DNA of 64,000 nt from Roseofilum reptotaenium CS-1145 (lineage in GTDB: Bacteria; Cyanobacteriota; Cyanobacteriia; Cyanobacteriales; Desertifilaceae), in NCBI RefSeq assembly GCF_028330985.1, contig NZ_JAQMUE010000075.1:121858-185857 (forward strand). The letters run 5' to 3'. The position numbers were made by a program, and so were the translations under genes. Every line of letters starts with the position of its first letter. Position 1 is the first letter of the stretch. This document shows, piece by piece, positions 57,298 to 64,000 of this stretch. The notes beneath the pieces are model-generated. The model was not told the origin of the DNA, did no database searches, and saw only the letters and a list, made by a program, of their open reading frames with translations.

Positions 57298-59565
57298 CTA
57301 GTTATAGTAATCGTCGTCTTCTTCGTCCTCATCATCAAAGGTATCAGGGCTATAGCTACCGCCACTAATGGCGACTAAGTCGATTTGTTGACGATAGTAG
57401 TCTACACTCTTGACTTGGACTTCGACGCGATCGCCTAAGCGATAGTGATTGCGATTTTTACGCCCAATCAGCATTTGTTGACGACTGCGATATTCATACC
57501 AGTCATCTTTTAGGGAGCTGACATGCACGAGTCCTTCAACTAGGACATCTTCAAGTTCGACAAAAAATCCGTAGGATTGAACCCCGGTAATCACTCCGTG
57601 GAAGATTTCTCCGGTGTGGGATTTCATGAACTCAGCTTTTTGTAGGCCATCCAAGTCGTCTATGGCTTCTTGGGCGATACGTTCGGCTTCGCTTAGATGG
57701 GCAACAATGGCGCTAAACTGGTCTTCTAAATCGGCTTGCGTATCTGGGGGCAGTACATTCCAGTTAATTTTGCCATGACAGCTACTGCTGGTTAAGTTGA
57801 CTCCTTCTTTAGCACGAGCGTTACGGCGATCGCGACCTTGAGTCAAGACTTCATGCAGAACCCGATGAATTAACAGGTCAGAATATCGATGTAAGGGAGC
57901 TGTAAAGTGGGTATACCCTTCATCGGCCGCTAACCCAAAGTGAGGTTTGGGCGCAATACTATAAAAAGCGGGTTTGAGTGCCCCTAGCAGTAAATAGGTC
58001 AGCACTTTCTGGGCTGACGTGCCATCAAACTGCCCAGTAAAATTCTGATAATCTCTGGGTTTGACATCTTCTTCATCTTCGAGTGCCAACTCGATCCCTA
58101 GATTAGCCGCCAGTTTAATCAGTTCATGGATTTCTTCCACATGGGGGGCTTGATGAACCCGATAGAGGGCTGGGACTTGTAGCTCTCTGAGATGTTTAGC
58201 GACCAGTTGATTGGCTAAGATCATCAGTTCCGTCACCATTCCTCTAGCAGGTAAGGAGAAGGGAACCACCAAAGCACCTAGGGAACCTTCATCATCGTAG
58301 TGGTATTTCTGATCGGGTAAGTTCAGCTCAAAAGACCCTCGTGCTAGACGATGCTGGCGCAGTTGCTGGGTGAGGCTGTAGAGTTGTTTAACCGTTTCTC
58401 CCAGAACTGCTGGTAGGTCTTCAACGGGTTCTTCTGCCACCAGAAGAGCTTGGGTTTGTTGATAATTGAGATGATGATCTACGCTAATGACCGTGGGTTC
58501 AATCGTATATTCTTGAACTTGACCTTGACTATCGAGAATGATCAAAACCGAGAGACTACGCCGCTCTTGTCCTTGAATCAGGGCGCAGTGTTGAGTCACT
58601 TCTGGGGGTAACATGGGTAGCACTTTGTGCCCCAGATAAACGGAAACGCCCCGTTTGGCAGCCGCTTGATCGATCGCCGAATTGGGGGGAATCCAATCTG
58701 AGACATCGGCAATATGAATGCCTAAGCGCCAATTGCCTCCTTCCCACGGCTCTACGCTAATCGCATCATCAAAGGTATCGGTTTGATCGGCATATTCTCC
58801 TGGTTTGATGGTGAAGGTTAAGATCGAGCGTAGGTCTTGGCGATCATCTGGCCCGATTCCTTGGGGTTGTAAGTTAGCCGCCTCTTCGAGAACCGCAGGA
58901 GAAAAAATCTTGGGAAGGTCGTGTTTGCAGCGAACAATTTCGGTATCGGCTGCTTCTTCAGCGTTGAGTCCCAGCACTTGGGTGACTTCTCCGATGGGGG
59001 GATAAGGCCCGAGGGGATAGCGCTCAATGGAGACATGCACCAAATGTTCAATGGCCGATTCTAGGGTTCCATTGTTGGGTAAGCTCAGTTCAAAGAGTAA
59101 ACGGTCATCGAGGGGAACCGCTTTATACTCCCCATCTTGCCATTTGATCCGAGCGAGAACCGAGGTAATGGCACGGTCGATGATCAGGAAAACTTCTCCT
59201 TCTGGCGATCGCCGTCTGGAACCTTCTTTGAGGACACGCACAAAGACGCGATCGCCATTCCAAGCGGTAGATAGATTGCTTTCTCGGATATAAATATCCT
59301 CAGCTTCTTCATCATCTTGAATGGCAAAGCAAAATCCCTTACTCGAACAGCGTAGTTTTCCTTCTACCAGTCCATTTTCTAGACCCCGGCGATACCGTCC
59401 TCGGTCTTTGATCAGTATCCCCATTTTCTCTAGAGCATCCAGAGCGATTTGTAGTTGACGTAGACTGATATCACTCGAAAGTCCCAGTTTTTTTTCTAGG
59501 ACTTTAGGAGCAATCAGTTTATCATCAGTGAAATTGGAGAGCAAATTGGCGATCGTGAATTCCAT
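57298..59565 (-). CDS. rnr: Exoribonuclease II/R family protein
   Basis: 755 residues. N-terminal winged-helix and cold-shock-like regions (1-210) precede the RNB catalytic domain, with metal-binding aspartates in 'DQTDTFDDAISVEPWEGGNW' and 'GIHIADVSDWIPPNSAIDQA'. A C-terminal S1 domain ('GEIFHGVITGVQSYGFFVEL') and an acidic tail ('DTFDDEDEEDDDYYN') follow. It degrades RNA 3' to 5'. Cyanobacteria generally carry one RNase II/R homologue, so the symbol could also be rnb. Its 5' side faces an unusually long structured gap. Confidence 0.95.
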   Translation of the reverse strand: MEFTIANLLSNFTDDKLIAPKVLEKKLGLSSDISLRQLQIALDALEKMGILIKDRGRYRRGLENGLVEGKLRCSSKGFCFAIQDDEEAEDIYIRESNLSTAWNGDRVFVRVLKEGSRRRSPEGEVFLIIDRAITSVLARIKWQDGEYKAVPLDDRLLFELSLPNNGTLESAIEHLVHVSIERYPLGPYPPIGEVTQVLGLNAEEAADTEIVRCKHDLPKIFSPAVLEEAANLQPQGIGPDDRQDLRSILTFTIKPGEYADQTDTFDDAISVEPWEGGNWRLGIHIADVSDWIPPNSAIDQAAAKRGVSVYLGHKVLPMLPPEVTQHCALIQGQERRSLSVLIILDSQGQVQEYTIEPTVISVDHHLNYQQTQALLVAEEPVEDLPAVLGETVKQLYSLTQQLRQHRLARGSFELNLPDQKYHYDDEGSLGALVVPFSLPARGMVTELMILANQLVAKHLRELQVPALYRVHQAPHVEEIHELIKLAANLGIELALEDEEDVKPRDYQNFTGQFDGTSAQKVLTYLLLGALKPAFYSIAPKPHFGLAADEGYTHFTAPLHRYSDLLIHRVLHEVLTQGRDRRNARAKEGVNLTSSSCHGKINWNVLPPDTQADLEDQFSAIVAHLSEAERIAQEAIDDLDGLQKAEFMKSHTGEIFHGVITGVQSYGFFVELEDVLVEGLVHVSSLKDDWYEYRSRQQMLIGRKNRNHYRLGDRVEVQVKSVDYYRQQIDLVAISGGSYSPDTFDDEDEEDDDYYN

Positions 59566-59599
59566 GTAGCGATACGTCCTTAGTTGTCTGTGTCTTTAC

Positions 59600-60060
59600 A
59601 GCCAGTTGGCTATCTGGATAGGGCGAGGCGGTTCATGGAGATTGAACCAGCCTAGCTCTCAAATCTGGATTAGATCGGGTCAATTTATGGGGACGATCTT
59701 AATCCAATCCTTGCCTTTAGGGTGGGGCTGTTTCTTAACAAGAGTCTGATCGATGCAGATTCTTATCCGTATGGAAACTATTCAGCCTTGAGCTAAGGGC
59801 AACCCAATCGCGAATCAGGTAGATATTCCTATGGTCTTTTGCTAAGGTTTATCCGCACTAACGGAAATGATGAGTTGCGGATAAGAGTCTCAACTCAGAC
59901 CCAAAGATTATCAGAGCATGATCAAGCCTTCTTCTGAAGAATAAGCTTGCGTTAGGGTAAACCGGAAAGAGTAGACCCGTACATTTCCCTTAACTTGCTG
60001 CCACCTGTTAACGTTTGGTGAATTGCTGGTCAATTGATCCGAGGATAAAATCGACTCTTT
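59600..60060 (+). ncRNA. Structured noncoding region, candidate RNA
   Basis: The 540-base gap between rnr and phoU holds no gene but several inverted repeats: GGTTCA/TGAACC (59630-59648), GGATTAGATCG/CGATCTTAATCC (59667-59705, one bulge), AAGAGTCTG/CAGATTCTT (59740-59764) and TTATCCGCA/TGCGGATAA (59849-59884). The third stem closes fully, with one G-U pair, only if transcribed from the plus strand. tmRNA, RNase P and 6S hallmarks were not found. It may instead be the rnr leader. Confidence 0.3.
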
Positions 60061-60105
60061 TCAGTTTATCATTAATCGGGATCGAGTAGATCGATGATCG
60101 ATGAT

Positions 60106-60822
60106 TTAATGACGCTCACCGGTCACAATATAAGCCACGCGCTGGCCAATATTGGTTGAATGATCCGCCATACGCTCTAAATGACGAATGATTAAAACCA
60201 GCAATAAAATCGGTTCTATTTCTCCTTGAATATGGCGTTGATTGGCTAATTTTTGGTACAGATATTCATAGTCTGCATCGACTACATCATCTTTTATTTT
60301 GATCTCTAAGCCTCCCTGAGCATCAAGGTTGGATAAGGCAACTAAACTCATGGCTAACATGGATTGAGTGCGATCGTACATCAGTTGCACTTCGCCAATC
60401 ATGGGATGGGGAGGATAAGCAAAGAGTTTAATTGCAATCTCTCCTAAGTCTTTGGCATAGTCCCCAATGCGCTCTAAATCTCTAACCAACTGCATCATGG
60501 AACTGAGTAATCTTAAATCTTGGGTGACGGGGGATTGAAGAGCAATGGTGGTCACACAATCGAGTTCAATTTGGCGATAGAGTTGATCGATACGCTTGTC
60601 TTGGGGTTTAATCTGATTGGCTGCTTCTAGGTCTTGTTCAAATAGGGCTTGACGAGCTAGGCAGCATGAATTTTCTACTAGAGCGCCCATCCGTAGTACA
60701 TCCCGCTGCAAGCTCCGAAGCTGGCGTTGAAAATAGGTTCTCGTGATTTTTGAGGTTGATGTTGGGATATCCACCCGTATCCTCGACCAACTAAATACTG
60801 AATAATTGCCCTTGAATTCCAT
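60106..60822 (-). CDS. phoU: PhoU-like phosphate signalling protein
   Basis: About 238 residues from ATG 60822 ('MEFKGNYSVFSWSRIRVDIP'); the frame can be extended by a TTG at 60846, and conserved sequence begins only at 'TYFQRQLRSLQRDVLRMGAL'. Two PhoU three-helix modules carry metal-site motifs 'ERIGDYAKDLGEIA' and 'LERMADHSTNIGQRVAYIVT'. It modulates Pst transport and the PhoR-type kinase. No pst genes are here; it stands downstream of cobA. Confidence 0.93.
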   Translation of the reverse strand: MEFKGNYSVFSWSRIRVDIPTSTSKITRTYFQRQLRSLQRDVLRMGALVENSCCLARQALFEQDLEAANQIKPQDKRIDQLYRQIELDCVTTIALQSPVTQDLRLLSSMMQLVRDLERIGDYAKDLGEIAIKLFAYPPHPMIGEVQLMYDRTQSMLAMSLVALSNLDAQGGLEIKIKDDVVDADYEYLYQKLANQRHIQGEIEPILLLVLIIRHLERMADHSTNIGQRVAYIVTGERH

Positions 60823-60910
60823 CAGTATAGCGACTAGCTCTGGCAATGGCTGAATTTAATTGAAGTTTAACCCAATGGCCACTTTGAGGGAATGGGGAAT
60901 GGGGTGCAAG

Positions 60911-61672
60911 CTATCTCCCTATCTCCCTATCCCCTATAGCTCCGACAACGTGACCAATAACAGCGATCGCCGGTGAGGTAAATCCGCTTTCTTCTACTTC
61001 ATGAATAACCGTTTCTAAGGTTGCCACTAGGGTTTCTTGTTCGGGACAAGTTCCCCAACGGATCAGACTAATCGGAGTTTGGGGAGATAATTGGGCCTCG
61101 AGCAGTTGGGGGATAATCTGGGATAAATTATGAATCCCCATATAGATGACAATCGTTTCTGAACCTTGGGCGATCGCCTGCCAATTCACTTTCGGTCGAT
61201 ATTTTCCAACGGATTCGTGCCCAGTTACAAACGTCACTGAAGAACTATAACCCCGATGGGTTAAAGGAATGCCTGCATAGGCTGGAGCGGCAATTCCGGA
61301 AGTAATACCGGGCACTACCTCTACTGGAATTCCTTCAGCGATCAGATCGGCCATTTCTTCCCCACCGCGCCCAAAGATAAAGGGATCTCCACCTTTGAGA
61401 CGAACGACGATCGCCTGAGTTTGAGCCTCTTCAATTAAAATTTGGGTAATTTCATCCTGCTTGAGTGAATGTCTTCCGCGTCGTTTTCCCCCATGGATTT
61501 TTTTCGCCTTCGGGTTAATCATCTCTACAATGGGAGGACTGACCAAAGCATCATAAACTACCACATCGGCCATCTGAAGCAAGTCTTTTCCTTTGAGTGT
61601 CATTAATCCTGGATCGCCAGGGCCTGCACCAACAAGATAGACTTTACCGAGGGGAGAAGATGAAGAGGTCAT
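60911..61672 (-). CDS. cobA: Uroporphyrinogen-III C-methyltransferase
   Basis: 253 residues. SAM-binding 'VYLVGAGPGDPGLMTLKGKD', 'YDALVSPPIVEMI', 'VRLKGGDPFIFGRGGEEMAD' and 'VVPGITSGIAAPAYAGIPLT' are the SUMT signatures. It converts uroporphyrinogen III to precorrin-2 for siroheme and cobalamin. The single-domain form lacks CysG oxidase/chelatase parts; the chelatase is the upstream cbiX gene, 26 bases away. Confidence 0.96.
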   Translation of the reverse strand: MTSSSSPLGKVYLVGAGPGDPGLMTLKGKDLLQMADVVVYDALVSPPIVEMINPKAKKIHGGKRRGRHSLKQDEITQILIEEAQTQAIVVRLKGGDPFIFGRGGEEMADLIAEGIPVEVVPGITSGIAAPAYAGIPLTHRGYSSSVTFVTGHESVGKYRPKVNWQAIAQGSETIVIYMGIHNLSQIIPQLLEAQLSPQTPISLIRWGTCPEQETLVATLETVIHEVEESGFTSPAIAVIGHVVGAIGDREIGR

Positions 61673-61698
61673 AGAGGTTCAGTGGGGTTATGTAGACT

Positions 61699-62448
61699 TT
61701 AGATTAGGGTCGAAAGAGGGGAAGATACTGTTAAATCCAGTACCATTTGGGCTAAATGGGGATTTTGATTGAGGGGAGAGTGCAGGATATAGTCCAATTG
61801 AGGATCGGTGGCTTGTTTTGCGGCTAGGGTTTCGGCGATCGTATCAGTAATATAGCCAGGAAAGAGGAAATAGGGCAATACTCCAATCCGACGATACCCC
61901 AAATCCATTAATTGGCTGATTCTCCAGTCTAAGGATGGCATTACTGACCAATAGGCATCAAGAACTCCCAATTGATGGGCTAGGGTTTCGACGGGTTGAT
62001 TGCCACCGGGTCGGCGACTACCATGGGCCATAACGATCCAAATATCGCGATCGGTGGTCTTGATTTCTCCTGCTAATCGGTTGTGCAGTTGGGGATGACT
62101 TCCTAAATAGGGACAGATTTCTAAAGTCATCTTTTCTCCCAAGAGGGTTTGCGCCTGCTGCACTTGAGCCGGAATGTCTTCCATGACATGCACTCCAGGA
62201 AGCAGAAATAGGGGAATGATTTGCAGATGATCGATATTTTCTGCCAAAAGGCGATCGCCAAACTGTTGAATTTGTTCAGCTAAGGTCAGTTCACCCAACT
62301 CTAGAGTTGCCGTTTCTACTCGAGTGGGGGCACTGTGTTGGCACTCTAAACAGGTACGAACCTCTTGCGCCAAGTCCAAAACACCCTGATGGGGACGAGG
62401 GTCTCGGCTGCCGTGAATGACTAATAATTTACCACAAGAATGAGTCAA
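61699..62448 (-). CDS. cbiX: Sirohydrochlorin chelatase, two-domain CbiX
   Basis: 249 residues with two CbiX repeats. The first begins 'LLVIHGSRDPRPHQGVLDLA' and the second 'DIWIVMAHGSRRPGGNQPVE'; the HGSR histidines are the expected metal/porphyrin residues. 'IIPLFLLPGVHVMEDIP' and 'VLPYFLFPGYITDTIAE' are the paired family motifs. It would insert iron (or cobalt) into sirohydrochlorin made after CobA. It is the first gene of a cbiX-cobA unit. Confidence 0.94.
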   Translation of the reverse strand: MTHSCGKLLVIHGSRDPRPHQGVLDLAQEVRTCLECQHSAPTRVETATLELGELTLAEQIQQFGDRLLAENIDHLQIIPLFLLPGVHVMEDIPAQVQQAQTLLGEKMTLEICPYLGSHPQLHNRLAGEIKTTDRDIWIVMAHGSRRPGGNQPVETLAHQLGVLDAYWSVMPSLDWRISQLMDLGYRRIGVLPYFLFPGYITDTIAETLAAKQATDPQLDYILHSPLNQNPHLAQMVLDLTVSSPLSTLI

Positions 62449-62600
62449 GGTTGAATGGCCAATATAGGGGTTTGAAAACCAGTGTACAGCTTAGTCTAGA
62501 ACGTGTCATAGTGGCTCTAAGTTTTTGAGAACAGATAGTTTTCTAAGTTTTCTAAAAATGGGAGTAGCATGGGTAGGGTGTAAACCTGGATGCGATCGCC

Positions 62601-63698
62601 ATGTTGAAAACGAATACGATCATTTCTCTACTTTTAGTCTTTGTACCTATCTCCATTGCCGGCCACTTTCTGGGCTGGGGATCAACAACCATCTTTATTA
62701 CTTCCGCTTTGGCCATTATTCCCTTAGCGGCTTGGATGGGAACGGCAACGGAAGAAATTGCTGTGGTGCTCGGGCCCAATTTGGGGGGGCTAATGAACGC
62801 TACTTTCGGTAATGCTACTGAATTGATTATTGGTCTAGTCGCCTTAAATGCTGGCTTAGTCGATGTGGTGAAAGCTAGTATCACCGGCTCCATTATCAGT
62901 AACTTGCTGCTGGTGATGGGGTTTGCCATGTTTTTAGGTGGCATTCGTTATAAAGAACAAAACTTTACCTCAGTGGTCGCCCGTCTGAATGCCTCAGCCA
63001 TGAATTTGGCGGTGATTGCCATCTTGGTTCCCACCGCAGTCGATGTCACCTCTGATGGTATTGCGGAAGAAACCATGCAAACGTTATCGGGGGCAGTATC
63101 CATCGTTTTAATTGTGGTTTATTTACTCACATTGCTCTTTTCCATGAAAACCCATTCCTATCTCTATGATGTGGGATTGGCAGAAAATGAGGAGGAAGGC
63201 GAAGAAGAAACCCCTGAACAGCCCAATATCACCTTGTGGTCTCTGGTATTGCTGGCAGCAACTCTAGTGGTTGCCGTAGAATCAGAGCTATTGGTGGCTT
63301 CTTTGGAAGAAGCCACTTCTTATTTAGGCTTAACCGCTCTATTTACCGGGGTTATTCTAGTTCCCATCATTGGTAATGCGGCTGAACATGCCACCGCAGT
63401 TACCGTAGCGATGAAAAATAAAATGGAACTGTCGGTTTCTGTAGCGATGGGTTCGAGTTTGCAAATTGCCCTGTTTGTAGCGCCCGTGTTGGTCTTAGCC
63501 GGAGTATTCTTTCACCAACCCATGGATCTCGATTTCAATCCCTTCGAGTTAGTCGCCGTGGTTGTCGCTGTTTTGTTGGCTAACTCGGTTAGTTCCGATG
63601 GTCGTTCTGATTGGTTGGAAGGCTCTCTGTTACTAGCAACCTATGTGGTTTTAGGGTTAGCGTTCTTCTTCCATCCGGCGATCGAAGGATTAGGGTAA
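62601..63698 (+). CDS. cax: Calcium/proton exchanger (CaCA family)
   Basis: 365 residues with about 11 hydrophobic helices. The two alpha-repeats are 'GNATELIIGLVALNAGLVDV' with 'SITGSIISNLLLVMG', and 'GNAAEHATAVTVAMKNKMEL' with 'VAMGSSLQIALFVAPVLVL', which provide the essential Glu and Asn residues of cation/H+ exchange. An acidic loop ('ENEEEGEEETPEQ') separates the halves. It exports Ca2+ from the cytoplasm. GCGATCGCC immediately precedes the ATG, with no clear Shine-Dalgarno. Confidence 0.94.
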   Translation: MLKTNTIISLLLVFVPISIAGHFLGWGSTTIFITSALAIIPLAAWMGTATEEIAVVLGPNLGGLMNATFGNATELIIGLVALNAGLVDVVKASITGSIISNLLLVMGFAMFLGGIRYKEQNFTSVVARLNASAMNLAVIAILVPTAVDVTSDGIAEETMQTLSGAVSIVLIVVYLLTLLFSMKTHSYLYDVGLAENEEEGEEETPEQPNITLWSLVLLAATLVVAVESELLVASLEEATSYLGLTALFTGVILVPIIGNAAEHATAVTVAMKNKMELSVSVAMGSSLQIALFVAPVLVLAGVFFHQPMDLDFNPFELVAVVVAVLLANSVSSDGRSDWLEGSLLLATYVVLGLAFFFHPAIEGLG

Positions 63699-63771
63699 TA
63701 TCTAGTCGATCGAATCCATTAACTGCCTAGCTGGACTAGATCGGCTCTCTCCTTAAAAGATAAGGGGCTTG

Positions 63772-63801
63772 CTTGAAGAGACCAGTTGCTCTAAGCCCCT
63801 T
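63772..63801 (+). terminator. Hairpin downstream of the Ca2+/H+ exchanger gene
   Basis: AAGGGGCTT and AAGCCCCTT form a nine-base stem 73 bases after the stop, followed by GTTAA without a strong T-run. CAAGGGGCTTAGAGC is shared, inverted, with repeat family C at 55050. It may be a terminator or a repeat. The final 200 bases of the window show no gene. Confidence 0.45.
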
Positions 63802-64000
63802 GTTAAGGCCAGTAACAACCAAGCTACAGCAAAATAGAGAAGGGATTGTTTGAATACAATAGACATCTCCTAAAACCATTAAAACCTTTGAGCATAAGGT
63901 TTTTACCCCATCATCAACTCGGAAGCTCCCAATGCAACTTTAACGAATTTATAGGACTTTAAGCTATTTCACAATAGCCACTTTCAAAAAACATAGGATA

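Noticed and set aside
59620..59660. tRNA-like hairpin GGTTCA/TGAACC
   Set aside because: No acceptor, D or anticodon stems could be built around it.

Overview
The window is chromosomal DNA from a cyanobacterium. It carries photosystem genes (psbK, and a 31-codon psaM), a cynABDS cyanate locus, gas-vesicle accessory genes and the siroheme genes cbiX/cobA. The HIP1 octamer GCGATCGC recurs throughout. Gas-vesicle genes, several Uma2-type genes, many large sensor kinases and abundant small palindromic repeats suggest a filamentous, Oscillatoriales-like organism; this is inference, since no rRNA or other taxonomic marker is present.

Layout. 1-6.7 kb: a partial PAS histidine kinase divergent from an AraC-type response regulator, then cynA-cynB-cynD-cynS (ABC importer plus cyanase) and a DUF1348-like gene. 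6.7-11 kb: ParA/ParB-like pair, a NADAR protein, gas-vesicle genes (gvpV-like, gvpG, gvpF/L) split by a MntA-HepT toxin-antitoxin pair. 11-18 kb: a conserved hypothetical gene, a TsaC/Sua5 gene, a degenerate histidine kinase and a 1569-residue hybrid kinase. 18-21.5 kb: an aldo/keto reductase, AraC regulator and DFR-like reductase on the minus strand. 21.5-25.7 kb: a decayed zone with a deleted and frameshifted solute-binding protein, two broken histidine-kinase pieces and dispersed repeats. 25.8-38 kb: deoC, a DUF433/DUF5615 pair whose toxin-like half is broken, recO, an MFS carrier, a glycosyltransferase, proS, an O-antigen-ligase-like protein, tgt and psbK. 38-44.8 kb: GST, TPR and hypothetical genes, psaM, a small unrecognised ORF, Uma2, XisH/XisI and a double-AAA ATPase. 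44.8-49.3 kb: an apparent operon of a SET-domain methyltransferase, a DapL-like aminotransferase and a 2-hydroxyacid dehydrogenase, then a sulfotransferase-like pseudogene and an Old Yellow Enzyme. 49.3-54.9 kb: family-4 uracil-DNA glycosylase, argF, argB, a retropepsin-like protein with a 51-residue partner, aroK. 55-64 kb: VOC protein, ubiX, an RNase II/R enzyme, a 540-base structured gap, phoU, cobA, cbiX and a Ca2+/H+ exchanger.

How genes work together. CynABD would import cyanate and CynS would convert it to ammonia and CO2. ArgB and ArgF belong to arginine synthesis; CbiX and CobA to siroheme/tetrapyrrole synthesis. The SET/aminotransferase/dehydrogenase set is the best candidate for an undescribed small pathway.

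Several genes are visibly dying: the solute-binding protein, both kinase pieces, the DUF5615 gene and the sulfotransferase-like gene. At least four families of small repeats are scattered between genes, one of them lying inside the cyn locus and upstream of psbK and psaM. No tRNA, rRNA, CRISPR array or intact insertion sequence was recognised.
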